From Prostheceraeus crozeri (lineage: Eukaryota; Platyhelminthes; Polycladida; Euryleptidae), in the NCBI GenBank assembly GCA_907163375.1, contig CAJQUW010012939.1, positions 1 to 64,000 of the forward strand: a stretch of DNA of 64,000 nt, written 5' to 3'. Position 1 is the first letter of the stretch; each line of letters opens with the position of its first letter. A program made the position numbers and the translations under genes. Below are positions 30,184 through 42,659 of the stretch, piece after piece. The notes beneath the pieces were generated by a model. The model did not search any database. It worked only from the letters and a program-made list of their open reading frames with translations, and was not told the DNA's origin.

Positions 30184-30620
30184 GGGCAGTGCGCGGTGCA
30201 CCGGTTCACCGGTTATTTCCTCTTGCACTGATTTTCGGGCCGTTGCACCGTGTGAATTTCGACCAATTTGACATTTTGCTGTATTATTTTAGTGACAACT
30301 AATTCAACCTATCTTAAGTCTTCGTCACAGCAAAAAAGGAAAGACTCTAATCGTGCAGCAATTTCTAAGTGCAGTTTTCATTTCTGTGGGTTGCTTGCGA
30401 GTCCCGGGCATTTAATTTTTAGATAATGAAAATGAAATTTCATAAAAAATCACTGCTGTATCAGAGAATAGCCGATGAATCTCCTGATGCTTAAAAAATG
30501 AGGCTGGGTCAGATTTTTCAATGACGAAGTAAGATAATTCTAGTTCGTGATGAATCATTTTAGGCCATGAAATTTCAATTCCCTCGATCTCAGAATTTCG
30601 CAGTCTCGCAATGAATTTCT
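30184..30620. repeat. hAT-like end remnant with GGTGCACCGG words
   Basis: AGGGCAGTGCGCGGTGCACC followed by GGTTCACCGGTT resembles a hAT terminus of the CAGGGCTGTG type. A diverged relative lies at 46,511. Both also share a GATCTCAGAATTT/GACCTCAGAATTT word about 400-470 bp downstream (30,585 and 46,988), so they are copies of one old family. Confidence 0.4.
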
Positions 30621-30936
30621 AAACATGGCTTAATATGATGCTGCGCTTCCACACAAATCATTGCATGCATGATAACGGCGTTAAAATTTTATCATTTATA
30701 AAAGAAGATGGGTCACCAAAGTTTCACCTCCAGTAGCGTGCGCTCCCCGCCAACTTGCCTGGTACTTTGTTAAAGAACAATTTGATAATGATGCTAAACT
30801 TTTATTTAATTCATACATGGCCTCAATAATGAGAAGCGCGAGGACTTTTACAAACCAACATCAAAATCAAGGTAATTATTCATAAAATGTGAGACAACTA
30901 ACAAAACCTACAAAGGAAAAAGTAACGCAATATCAA

Positions 30937-31740
30937 CTACTGAAACCATCTTATCATTGTCAAGATAAAACAGTTTCTTCTCAACACTAAAGAACATTCC
31001 GGCATACAGTACTTGTTAGCATATTTTAATTTTTTCGGAACAAGATGATACCAAACATGATCCTTATTATTGACCATGCATTTAGATAAAGATGCTCCAA
31101 TCATCAGTTGTCGATATGAAAGCGGCACAAAATATGCACTATTACATTGAGAGGACCCACAAATAATTCAATGAGAGCGACTTTGAACATTTTCAATTAT
31201 GTTAGCAAGTGTGGAATTCTAACCTACAAACAACGGCGCACCATATTCCAAAATACTACGTATACAGTTATTGTAAATTGTTGCCATTTCAGGTACAGTC
31301 AGAAATGGCTTTAACTGACGGAGTACAAAAAAAATCTTGCTGGAAGCTTTTCTGAAATAGCATTGACATGCATGCTTCAATTAAGTCTATCATCGAAGGA
31401 AATACCTAAAATTTTAACATAATCAACAATAGCGAAATCAATCAAATTTGGTGGCTTAATACCACTGGTAACAAATATCTGACGACATTTATCGCGATTT
31501 ATTGTCATGCTGTTAACATTAGTCCAGTTGATATAACTGTAGAAAACATGTCCTTCACAGAGAAATCTGAGACCAATTTCTTGACACAACCGGCAATGAC
31601 TATGTCATCCGCATACTTCAGCAAAAGAGCGTTGTCCGCCGATAGGGATGAAAGGTCAGCCATGAAAAGGCCAAACGCGAAAGGGCCCAGAGAAGTCCCT
31701 TATGGAATCCCACTTTTCACTTTGGTACAGCGGTGAAGTT
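30937..31740 (-). pseudogene. LINE reverse transcriptase remnant
   Basis: Read on the minus strand from 31,740: KVKSGIP(Q)GTSLGPFAF with a stop in place of the Gln, then LLKYADDIVIAG (the RT active site), then NSMTINRDKC and VDYVKILGISFDDRL (31,377-31,589). Further on come LEYGAPLF and VQSRSH-type C-terminal pieces, then 31,128-30,937 with no known motif. It has several stops and frameshifts and is 5'-truncated right beside the mariner element at 31,790. It resembles the CR1/Jockey group and the 41-kb fragment. Confidence 0.7.
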
Positions 31741-31789
31741 GAGTAAGAGGAACAATTGGGTCTCATGTAAATCACTTCCATAGAGTAAG

Positions 31790-32277
31790 TACGAGGGGCG
31801 TACCAAAAGTTCGTGACGTTTGTCTCTCCTATCTATTGATTTTTCGATCTGGCCTTAAATTCCAATACACTTATCCTGCGGAAATTTCCCGAATCTTTGG
31901 ACAACTCAAGGCGATGGAAGATACATGCGTGCGACAGCTGGCCAGACTTTTCCTCCAGTTCATCAAAACCAAATCTTCATTTTCTTCGCTGGCTTGATGG
32001 ATGGCCAGCGCTCAACGTCTTCCAATGACTTCGGAACATTTGCTTGATGGTCGCTCTTGCAGGAGCATTGTCTCGAAGAATGTTTTTAGACGCCCAGCCG
32101 ATCGGGTTGGTGTTTCCCGTTCCTTGGACAGAAAGAGCAGACAAGATCTCCACTTACGATTTGTGAAGTCCGTCATGCTGACAAAAGTAAAATTGCTTCA
32201 CTACTTACCGGCTTCAGTTCGTGTCTACGATGAATGATTAAAGAAAAACGTCACGAACTTTTGGTACGCCCCTCGTA
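31790..32277 (-). mobile_element. Internally deleted mariner transposon with perfect 32-bp inverted ends
   Basis: The left end TACGAGGGGCGTACCAAAAG is matched perfectly in inverted form at the right end for 32 bp, including TA at both outer edges. At 488 bp it is far shorter than a 1.3-kb mariner. On the minus strand a decayed transposase piece shows RDNAPARA (from the family's HDNAPAH catalytic motif) and HWKTL before a stop. The perfect ends against a decayed interior suggest spread as a non-autonomous derivative. Confidence 0.85.
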
Positions 32278-33825
32278 TATTAGGTAGAGTGGTAACTCCA
32301 CATTTATTAAATCCATAATGTGTATGCACTTTCGATTTTATTAAATGAACTCAAAGGAGATACAGTCAGAATTGTTTCCAAATGTGAGATATGCGCATTT
32401 ATGCGGTCGTGAAGAAATTACAACGGAATTGACTGATCATGATAGCATAAAGCAGAAGGAAATGATATTATTTTACAGATAGTCCATGTCTGACAGCTTT
32501 TGTAGTGTTTGTTAAATTGGAAACTCGATGACATGCTATTGCTTTCCTGCTGAACCTCAAGAGAATCTTCTTAACCGTGATCAGGCAACGTACATCTGCC
32601 AATGACATGGCAAAATCATATATTAAAAGACAAGGATTTCAATTAACTTTGAAAGATGCAAATGGGTCCACATCACTATTCAGATTCAAGAAATGAAACA
32701 TGAATTTAGTGAATCATAAAATCAAGCCGGTGAAAATTGAATTAAAAACTTGAAATTACAGCCAAGAAAGCACGGATATTATCGCGACCTTTTCATGAAG
32801 ACTTCTATTATAACACGGATCATGAAATTCCCTTGATAATCAGCTTAATTTCCGCTTAGTTAGGATGCTTATCAGCAAATATTCATTCCTTTTGATATCC
32901 AACTTGTTTCATACTACTTATATAAGAGAGTCATGTCGGTAGTATTTAAATTGGCAAATTTTGACTATTTTCAAAAGTGCTCAAATAATTTTTTGGACCA
33001 CGGGAACGTACTCTTCGCATAAAACTGAATCTTTTCATATAAAATTTTTCACTGTATACAGACACTTTTTTGAGTCAACACTCTACCTACATACTTACTC
33101 TATGATCACTTCTGTCAACTGTGCTAGATAATTTAGCTTTAATTAAGTTTACTGATAGTTTTAGATGAAAATGAAATTAACAGTTGTAATTGAAGAAAAC
33201 GTCAAATTTTCCATACGAGACAGCGATGGGTATGATTTTTATGTCATTTATGTGCTTTTGAGTTTTGCAATATAAATCAATTTCATTTCTTTCCAATAAT
33301 AAAATTTAGCTTTCATTAAAATTGAGTCCGTTGTAGTGGGTTGTACTGTAATTATTTGTCTTTCCATTTGTTCGAATTTATGAAATTTGATCAAATCAAC
33401 ACACTGTTATGGATTGAGTCAACAACTTGACAGTTTATCCACTTGACTGAAGAGAAGTATGAAAATATTTTTGGCAGAAAAATGTCAACCGCGATAATAC
33501 AATCACCCTTAATTTCTGTCTCAATCGTTCAATCAACTCAAACATATTTCGTCGTTTTAACAGCTTTTTTATTAATTTAAATGACATTTTTATTCACGAG
33601 AACCCAACTCAAGAATTGTTATCGCAATCTGACAGTTGAACGTCTATAAGAAAGAGTTTTTAATGCCGTTAAACATCTGCCGAGAAATTCTCTGGAACAA
33701 CTCCTTCATCTATGCAAAATCATAAATCATCACAAGCAACTCATTCAGATCATGATTCTCATGCATTATTTACTAGCAAATGCAAATGTACATCTGGTAA
33801 TAACAACTGCTCAACTTATGATCAA
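32278..33825. other. Non-coding, nothing recognised
   Basis: AT-rich DNA without repeats or coding motifs. Confidence 0.45.
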
Positions 33826-33836
33826 ATGCTTTGTAG

Positions 33837-36169
33837 CAGGGCTGTGGAGCCGATGCGTTATCTCATCGGCTCCGGCTCCGGCTCCACGACACTGATGTGA
33901 AAGGCTCCGGCTCGGCTCCGGCTCCGGCTCGGCTCCGGCTCCGACTTCAAATTCAGGTTCTATCTATGCTGGTTATCCTGGATCCGTTGAACGGGTTTTT
34001 TGGATAACGGTGTGGCCTTTAGAGGCTTGCTACAATCATCAAATTAGTTTTCATTAACAAGCAACGACTTAAGTTAATAATAAAAATGATAATAGCCTAA
34101 TATAATGACAAATAACATACTTGTCATATTTTTTTGCATGAATTGACTATCTCTGTAAGATAAAATAAAGTTATAGCCAGGATTGGTTAAATTAGATAAA
34201 GATCTCCCGCACTGGCTAAATATAAATTGGCCTAGCCTGCAACCAGTCTACTACAAGGCTACATTAAATAAGACCACATGAGTGATGATGATATACCTAA
34301 TTAGCCGTCACAGGGGCCGAATAGTAGTATAAGCTTTTTAACAAAGCTTGAATATGAAACTGGATAGCGTATGCCTCTAGATAGCTTATAGGGCCTGTAT
34401 CTACTCGAACATGGAAAGGGTATCGGCTATATAGCCAAATATACCGTATCAATAAAGATATCAATTGCTTTATTGAATATTAAAGTGTATATAGGCTAGC
34501 TTAGGTTGTTATTGTTATTTGTTATTGCCTTTATTCAATAGTCTGTTGGTCCATGAATAATATGATCGGTGGGTAGCCCACGACTCATCATCAGTAGAAA
34601 TTGTAATTTAGATAGCCTCATTGCAGTGTAGGCTAGAAATGTACAATTGAAAATTATACTTAAAAAAATTAAAAATATCTAATTTAGAACAAGTTTTGTA
34701 ATTCTATGCAGCATACTTAATAAGTTAAGGCCTAACTTACATTATATTAATTTCGTATTTTTCATTATGGCGTAAAGTTGCACTAAATAATTCATCAATG
34801 ATTCATGTATATTATTATATTCAATTTATGTATAACACATTACCACTATTCCTCTGATGATGGTTAGGCTGATGAAACTGAACTCGGAGTATCACACAGT
34901 ATGTTGCAGGGTGCTATGCATAATAAAAATTTTGACTGCGAGCACCGAGCAGAAATCCCATCTACTTTGCTAGCTTTCGAATGCGCGTGCGGTTTAATGT
35001 CACAGACAATAGAAATGGGAGGTCAAAAGGCGCCTTTATTGAGAGCGTCTCAGTCTTTTTTATTGTTTACATATAAGTCAGCATGATATCAGCATAAAGT
35101 GTTGACAGACGGAAAAAATAATAATGAAAATTCTTGAAATCCACAAGTTTGGGGAAATATTATTACACGATACCGCTCTTGTGCAGTCCTCCCCCCCCCA
35201 TTTTTTCTCTGGTCAAAAGATGCAGCACCATTGGATGTCCGTTTCAGCATCACCGGTTTGAGTGAAGCATTCCGTGCTGTTGTAAAAATCTACGTGGGTA
35301 ATTGCGATGTCATGGTCGCAAACTTCGTCAACAAGTCAACATTGTAATTTGCCTTCGGGTTTTTCGCATTGAAATATACCCTTTGAATTTTGAAGTCAAA
35401 GGAAATTCATTGTGAATGAGATACCTTTAAAATAATAGGGCGCTACTAGAAGTGGCTGGGTCGCTTATTGCTATAGCCATGCGAGGACTTGTAGTCAGGT
35501 CATTCGTGTGAGTGTGAAGAGTTGTCCCTCAAATCAAAATTGATCAAATTGAATAATCGATTGTTTTGAAAAATGTAGGTGGAGGGACTGCACAAGAGCC
35601 TACAATACAATCTAAGGAAATTGGCATTGTTACAGATGCCAGTAGCTTCTGCCAGTAGCCATACCGATAGATGATAGCCTACATAGTAACCGTATTAGAT
35701 TTAAGACATTGCGCAAGAAATGTAGCTATATTATCTTTGCTGACTGAACTGGAAATGTGTACATAAATGACTGGCGACTTGTCTCTAACAATCATCTAGT
35801 TAGCATGCATATAACAAGTCTTCAAATTAATGGATTTTGGAGAATACGTTGTCAATATGGAAATTAGTCTTACGAAACATATGCAATAAAAAAATATTAC
35901 ACATGTGTGTAAATATATAATAAATATAATACAAAAGAAGGCGGCAACTGCAAAGAAAGATATCGTGGAGGACAGATCATTGGTATACTTAAAAGACATA
36001 TCTTTAGATTTCAAATGATTTAATTTTTTTATGATGCCAATTAATAACTTTCAAAATTCTAGATTTATATCAAAGCTCACCGGAGCCGGAGCCTTTGTGA
36101 TAAATCGGCTCCGGCTCCGGCTCCGACCAAAACTATCGGCTCCTTAAGGCTCCGGCTCCGGCTCGTAGT
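33837..36169. mobile_element. hAT-like element with GGAGCC-repeat ends
   Basis: It starts CAGGGCTGTGGAGCCG, a classic hAT terminus, followed by about ten GGCTCC/GGCTCG words (33,855-33,950). The far end has inverted and direct GGCTCC clusters (36,078-36,165). The 11-bp sequence ATGCTTTGTAG stands directly on both sides (33,826-33,836 and 36,170-36,180), at least 8 bp of which should be target duplication. The right end lacks the expected CAGCCCTG mirror, so it is worn. The 2.1 kb between shows no transposase; a poly-C tract lies at 35,193. Confidence 0.7.
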
Positions 36170-36180
36170 ATGCTTTGTAG

Positions 36181-37500
36181 CCTACTTGCGTTAAAAATCA
36201 ATCAGATACCTTTTGCATGAAAAGTTCAATTTCTAAGAAGTATGTGTTTGCAATACATGTAGGCTAAATGTCCTTGCGAAAAGAGGTATTGGTTGGTCTG
36301 CAGCTTGTATTTAAACATCTTCAAATGACTGGTTGTATGCTTTGTGATTGAGAATCATGTGCCACATTTTCTCAATCAGATACATCACTAGGGTTGTTCG
36401 GCCACTTATTCTCACGTACCGCTGAATACATGGTAGGGCTACTTGTGCATGTATTCTATATAATTAAGTAGATGACTTTAGTTAGCTCAAGTATGCTTGA
36501 AACATTGCGTTGAAGATGATAATTCAAGCTATTCCTGTCAACAAGTAGTATATTTAAACCATGAAAGGAAAATCTGCTTCAGTTGCAAAAATTGAGAACT
36601 TGCTTGATTCATTCGTAAATTTCATACTTATTTAAAGGCACAAACTCATATTTCCAATGCATTCAAATACTTTCAAGTGGCTATATTTGCTTTAATTTTT
36701 AAGAATTTTAGAAGAAGTGCGTCACATTTTTGCATCTCTTATTGACATTCTGAAAGAAACTATCAGTGGATGCAAGTACACACGAATACATGTGTGAATT
36801 TCTATTTCTACTTGACATACCAAATTCTTCTTGCTCCCACTCTGGTTTTCGGCATCGGATTAATGTCTCCTCAATCAGCTTGGTTCGATTTCTTTGTGAT
36901 ATCAGTTATATCAGTACTTAATCCATTGTGGGAATTTCAATCACAAAATCAATCTAAATGTGTCGACGGTGTGTAATGTATAACAATTTGCTGTCTTTAA
37001 ATCATGCCTGCTGGATATGCAATTTTATTTAGCAGAAAATAAGAAATGCAGTAAAAGCTTACAATAGTTAATACTAAATGAATGTTTTATCAGTTTTGTA
37101 CAAATAGTTTTCATTTTATTGGTAAATTTATCACAGTTTTTCTATCAAAAGTACCGGTATGTGATTATGTCAAAATGACTATCTTTTTTCATACTGAATG
37201 GGGTTCATAAACCTATCTATAAACAAGCATTTAATCCTATTTTAAAGGTCTAGATGCAATTCTAGCGATGTACAGTACCTCAATGATGTGGAATGCGAAG
37301 ATTGTGTGAAGAAGTATTTGCACGGTTTCGGCGTGGTTTAATGTTGCGGAAAACTGCACAACAAGTCTAATGTTTAATTTTTTCTCTTAAAATCTTGATA
37401 GTGCATTTTGAAATGATCAAATGATTTTGATTCTACGGCTAAAAGCTCATTGAACATTATTACATTATACAAATTAACATTTTCGCTTTAGCCCCCTTTC
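36181..37500. other. Non-coding, nothing recognised
   Basis: No motif or repeat. A 68-codon plus frame (36,770-36,976) has no recognised content. Confidence 0.4.
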
Positions 37501-37509
37501 ACCATAATA

Positions 37510-38640
37510 GACTGCACCGTGTAAGGATCCGGCGGGTCTGGGTGTAAATATCTGGATCCAGGATCCGGTATGATATCCGCCCGGATTCAGCGAAGAACGT
37601 TGAAGACAAAATTTTGATGGTCATTACTGCTGCGGAAATACTATTTGATGATTGAAGTTATAAAAGTTATAGAACTTCAAACTAGTTTTTCTCGTTACTT
37701 ACCCAAGGTTGGGAGTTCATGTGGGCAGCTAAGAATGCGAATATAAATATGAATAGAAATGTTTTGTCCAGGAATATCTGTAGCTCGATATTGAATGACC
37801 ATCTGTTGCGGTTACAGAAAAGATGAAGTAACTTTTTCATGTTTTGTTCATATTAATTGTCCTGTTACCGTTGTAAGCTTGTAACCACTGCACCCACTTT
37901 ACTAATCCACACTAAGGAATGAATGGACATCCATGAATTTTAAAGCTAGTAACATGAAGTAAGATCAATTGTGATTCTCCAGACTACTTTAATTTTTTAA
38001 TTGGCCCAACTGCCTTGCTATATACTTACAATGAACAATAGCTGTGATTATCAATAAGTTTATAATAGTGGGATATACGCTTATTAGTTAAGAAGCACAA
38101 ATAAAAGCAAGTTAGCAAGTTTGATTTATTTCCTTTCTTTCAATTAAATACACGTGCTTATCATTATTGAAATTGGTCTGGATTAATCTCTTTTTTGATT
38201 AACAAATATGAGAAATATACACTTAATTAATGCAGAAATTCAGTTTTAGCCATCATGTCTTAAGAAAGAGTACACATTTATCTATGCTCGGCCTCAGATT
38301 GTATTTCCGTTATTTTAAATACTTGTAATCATCTATCCTTGCTCTCGTTCTGATATTTAGTAATGATATTTCGTAAAAATGGTATAATAACAACTGAGAA
38401 CCAGAGTGACACCTACAGTTGGAGATAGCAAAATCCTAGGATTTCAATATCACTTCATTAGTATGTATTATGAAACGCATGATTTAAAATGAATCTCAGA
38501 AACCAGGCTAGTCAAGATTTCATGATAATGAAAACGAATTACATGCAATTGTATCTTTTTGATAATAGGATCCGGGATCCGCCCGGGTACCCGGGTCTAG
38601 GATACAGATCCGGAACCGCGATCCGGGTGCTTGAAAAAAC
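37510..38640. repeat. Paired GGATCCGG-rich clusters, possible transposon ends
   Basis: GGATCCGGCGGGTCTGGGTG ... CTGGATCCAGGATCCGG (37,527-37,570) and GGATCCGGGATCCGCCCGGG ... GATCCGGGTGC (38,570-38,630) bracket 1 kb of AT-rich non-coding DNA. Such GC-rich repeated words at both ends fit a worn hAT-like element; no target duplication was found. Confidence 0.35.
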
Positions 38641-38649
38641 CCAGGTATT

Positions 38650-40270
38650 TGCAATCCCTGAGGAGTATCGGACATTTTCGTATTGGTGAAGCATTTTCTA
38701 GTCGCACCAACAATGAATGTCGATTTTATGACTGAAATCCTAGCGTACGAAATGCAAGAATTATGTAGATTCAAATTTTCTGTCGTCCATGTCTGGTTCA
38801 TGTCTGGACTCAGGGTACATGACGGGAGGAAGGATAAGCATGGGAAGAAAGATGGAAAGGAGAGAGAGAGAGAGAGCATGCTTCATGTCTCCTGTTATGG
38901 CCTCTGTCGAGATTCTTCAACTTTACACGTGCCTCTTTTCTTTTAATGGTCAATCAAACAAATAATAACATGATCAACAGATAAGCCTGTAGATTAAATG
39001 ACTGTTGGACTAACATGGCATATATCCGCGCTCTTTCATTATCGCTCGATCAGTGATATGACGAGAGCAAGGATTACACAGGATATTCAATATCATAGAA
39101 CGAATCATTCTGCTTTCAACCATAACATCTCCTCGAATAGATTCACTTGAGAGTGCAGTTCACTTATAAGAGTTATTTATAAGTTTACAATTATGAGTGC
39201 AGTCCGGAGCGCAACCATAAGATCTCCGAAATTGGAGCACGGAGCGAAGAGCGCACTTGGGTCAGCCAAACTGGAGCACGGAGCGCAAGAATTTTGCCAG
39301 AGCGACTCCACCTCTGCAGATTAATCTAATTTAGTTAATTCAATCAATCATCACGTGGATTTGTTGAGGATGTTAGTCTTTGTGATGTTTCTGCAAAATG
39401 ACGACGGGTATGGAATCGCTCCCTGTAACCCCCTTTACTGGACAGCTCCGCAGTTGATAAACCGCACCTAACGAGTTTCTAGACCAATTTGAGCAAAACA
39501 TTTATTATTTAAATGCTCCCATAAGTTATCATTTAGCTATAGTAATTTAATTATCAGTCAGCATTTTCTCAAATTGAATTTTCTCCAGAAATATAGAAAG
39601 TCATCGTACCTTTAGAAATCAATTTGCATTATGCTTTGACAATGAAGTTGAAAGTTGAATTACATTAAATTCGAAAGACACATGAATGAGGCATTTTTGA
39701 ATGAAACTAATCAAGCAAATGATGGAGAACTTATGAATAAATTGTAGAAAGATATGACATCAGTTGCACAAGAATCTCATGCCCGAAATATTGGTTATGA
39801 GGTGTCCCGCGTTCATCCCTAGGGATTCGCAAAAGATTTCCATCAATCAATAGAACAAAGAACGATTTTCTCATCTTCGTGTCTCATTTTTCAATTTACT
39901 CGCATCGACCATGAGTTTTGCATTCCAGACGACAACCACTATCGCGCTCTTGATCGAACTTTCAATTCAAAGTGAAGGAATATGAGTCCATCACATTTAG
40001 AGGTCTCCCAAACAATGGCGATTGATTTATATATCATCATGTCATGATTTGAAAAATCTATCATTAATGAATTGAAACTCATAACAATTCATCGACGCAA
40101 AAACGTAGGACGCTAATGAAAGACGATTTGTACGAACGATGGGAGAATTTCACTTAATTTGTTCATATAAGAGTCATCAAAAACTATTGCTCTAATTCCG
40201 ACTTGCTTCGCCTATTTATGGGATTATTGAAATATTGAATAAGTGGAGACAATATCAGTCAAAATCTGAA
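38650..40270. other. Non-coding, with a GGAGC-rich patch
   Basis: At 39,200-39,310 the words GGAGCACGGAGCG (twice) and GGAGCGCAA recur, like the GGAGC-rich ends of some hAT elements. A (GA)n tract lies at 38,860. Nothing else stands out. Confidence 0.35.
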
Positions 40271-40279
40271 TGATCATCG

Positions 40280-40591
40280 ATGGAAAAGAACTTGCAAACT
40301 TCCAGCATTACTAGTTTATACAGATTATCTTCAAACTTGAAACAATTCGTACTTCGAAATGTCAAACAAACACCTTCCACTACTCGCACTTGCAGAAAAT
40401 TAAATGAAAATTCAAAGTTTTTCTCGGATTTGCCAAAAAAGTCTTTAACGGAAAGGAGAAAAATGTTGAAGAAGTTTGAAAAAGAGCTATTGAACTTACT
40501 TGAATATAAGTTAAATACTCGCACTCCTTACATCGCAAGGATTCTGAAGAAACCAAACATGAACATTTTTGATGAAATAGTGAGAATATAA
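40280..40591 (+). CDS. Unidentified 103-codon ORF, candidate exon
   Basis: The ORF starts at an ATG and is Lys/Leu/Ser-rich, with a charged helical middle (LTERRKMLKKFEKELLNLLE, about residues 56-75). It is not recognised. A possible splice donor (ATA/GTGAGA at about 40,580) lies just before the stop, so it could be the first exon of a host gene. Base composition does not separate it from the surroundings, and it may be chance. Confidence 0.25.
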   Translation: MEKNLQTSSITSLYRLSSNLKQFVLRNVKQTPSTTRTCRKLNENSKFFSDLPKKSLTERRKMLKKFEKELLNLLEYKLNTRTPYIARILKKPNMNIFDEIVRI

Positions 40592-41023
40592 CATTTTCAG
40601 CCAAGGGAGTCATGATTTTTTGATAACTTCACGATATCACTGACTTTTTCCTATTTCATCGATTTTGATGACCAGCATGTCAAAAGAGGGCTCAGAAAAT
40701 GCTCTTTCTCCCATTGCGTGATACATTATCATGCTCACGTCTTCTAATCAAAAAATTACGATTTGTAAATTGAGTGATTTTTACATTTTGAGTACTAATC
40801 AGCAAATACAATAACGTACTCAAGTCTATCACAGTTCACTTTAAAGCTCAAATGATGTATGGCACAGTGATGTGCGATACGATTGGCAGGCATGGGAATC
40901 GATTGTATTTCAGCGAATAATAGGAGGTCCGTTTTTTTTATCAGGTCTGTAGAACCACTAAATCGCAGTTGTTCGCACGAAGTAACAATGAATTGCGTAC
41001 CTGACAGACTATTAGAAGGATTG

Positions 41024-41170
41024 ATTTGATCGATCGACCGATCGCTGCTCTAACTGTTTTGGATGATTGGATGAACGATCGATCGGTACCTCCAGCATGC
41101 TGATCGATCGATGTTTTATTTAGTTATTGATCAAACGATCGGTCTTCTTTGTTGTGATCGATCGGTAAAT
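41024..41170. repeat. Cluster of CGATCG words
   Basis: Six CGATCG hexamers, most extended to GATCGATCG(G/A), lie within about 130 bp. This is unusual in AT-rich DNA. It may be the subterminal repeat of a DNA transposon or a protein-binding cluster. Confidence 0.6.
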
Positions 41171-41243
41171 GACAGGCTTGACTTCATTCAAGCAGTCCAT
41201 GATTGCTGCACCAATCAGTGAAGTTGTGAATTTCACAATTTAT

Positions 41244-42000
41244 TTACCTCATAATGTCTGAGGTTTTAGTGCAAGATTGTACATAGACCAAATCATCAGC
41301 GACTTTAATTATTGTGGAATTGTTTGCAGTCGGTGCAAGTGACTTTAGATGAATAGCGAAAAGATACGGTGAAATTAATGACCCCCGAGAAATTCCTGAT
41401 GTTATCTTACTTGTACTATTCACGATCCGATGATGCAACAAGACTCTTTGTTATCCGTCATCCAAGAAACCTACATGTATATATACTAATTTATGAAGAT
41501 CATTGGGAGATCCGCCGAAATATGGCCTTTGAGTAATGCGGTATGTGACACCGAATCAACTGCATACACTAGATGTACTAACATATGGCTGATCAAGTTA
41601 TCTTATAATGTAGTCGAGAATTGTAATGTGTGCATGCAATGTCGAGGAATGAGGACGAAACCCAAACTGAGTTTGGTTATACGCTCTTAGGAGCTTTGGC
41701 TTTATCCAAATTAGAATTATCTTATTTAAGTATTATGAAGAACACGTGAAATAACGAAATCGGTCTTAGGTCTTATGGATTTGACTTTCTGTTTTGGAAC
41801 AGGGACAATGTCGGTCAGCTTCAACGACTTAGTAAGCTGAATGACTCGAAAATGAGAGCGAAGAGATGTGTAAGAGGGGCAGCAATACCAAACCTACATT
41901 TTCTTAGGAAGAGCATTGGAATGCCATTACTTCCTGTGGATTTGCGAATATTCAATTTGGTGAGATAATTGGAAGTAATTTCAATTTCAAATTGTGGCCT
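41244..42000 (-). pseudogene. LINE reverse transcriptase remnant
   Basis: Minus-strand pieces read IVPVPK (about 41,800), QFGFRPHSSTLHAHITIL (about 41,640-41,690), VSHTALLKG (about 41,540), HHRIVNSTSKITSGISRGSL plus ISPYLF (41,340-41,440) and IIKVADDLVYV (the YADD box, about 41,280-41,310). These follow the normal order of RT motifs 0-5. Several frameshifts and stops are present and both ends are missing. It belongs to the same broad LINE group as the 31-kb remnant. Confidence 0.65.
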
Positions 42001-42055
42001 CCCTTCAAATGTTCTCGCCGTCCTTTATATGTATTTCACTTGAAATATTGCGTAA

Positions 42056-42122
42056 TTCAGTAGGACATGAGACAGTTAATGACTATTTTACAAGTAATTT
42101 CTCTGCGTCATGTCCTACTGAA
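42056..42122. repeat. 15-bp perfect inverted repeat
   Basis: Arms TTCAGTAGGACATGA (42,056-42,070) and its exact complement (42,108-42,122), loop 37 bases. Possible MITE or hairpin; no other support. Confidence 0.75.
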
Positions 42123-42314
42123 AAATAAGCTTAGTCATTAATTGCATCCCCAGCATCGTGAATTTAGGCTACATTAAATTGAAAAACTGAGTCATCTGAA
42201 TAGGATTGAAAGGACAGCAAGTGCTGTCAAAAGGCTGCATATCAAACTGCTCTGGCTGAGAGAACACGCTTTCTTGCTATAGACAAACCCCTCTGCTGAA
42301 ATTGCACTTCAATT

Positions 42315-42540
42315 GTAGCGGAATGGCTGAGGTGGCAAGAATGGCGATGGTTTGCTCAGTCTTTATTCTCAGGTTCGGGTCATAGGCAGGGCGGTGGTCC
42401 TACTACTGCAGAGGGTCCGCACAGGAGGCGGGTGATGCTTATGACCATGTGCTGGTGAGCGGGTCTTTTTGACTTCCTAGCCGATTTAGCTGTGCCTGTG
42501 CAATAAAAGTTTATTTGTCCTTCATTTGTTAGTTATTTAT
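42315..42540 (+). repeat. tRNA-derived SINE-like unit
   Basis: GTAGCGGAATGGCTGAGGTG contains a box-A-like TGGCTGAGGTGG (42,324-42,335), and a box-B-like GGTTCGGGTC follows at 42,372. This spacing fits a tRNA with a long variable arm. A body without coding potential follows, then AATAAAA near 42,503. The structure fits a SINE promoted by RNA polymerase III; the family is not known. Confidence 0.45.
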
Positions 42541-42568
42541 CCTGTATGTATAGCCTTCTTTGCCGAGG

Positions 42569-42652
42569 GATCAAATGAATTCTAGATAGATTGCGTTTGA
42601 TTAGAACAGGCCTGTTATAACCAAAGGAGAACTATCTAGAATTCATTTGATC
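42569..42652. repeat. 21-bp perfect inverted repeat with central palindrome
   Basis: Arms GATCAAATGAATTCTAGATAG (42,569-42,589) pair exactly with 42,632-42,652. The 42-base loop contains the perfect 12-bp palindrome AACAGGCCTGTT (42,605-42,616). Probably a small foldback element. Confidence 0.85.
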
Positions 42653-42659
42653 ATGTTAA

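Noticed and set aside
32001-32237. 78-codon plus-strand ORF as a gene
   Set aside because: It is antisense to the mariner transposase remnant inside a defined transposon.
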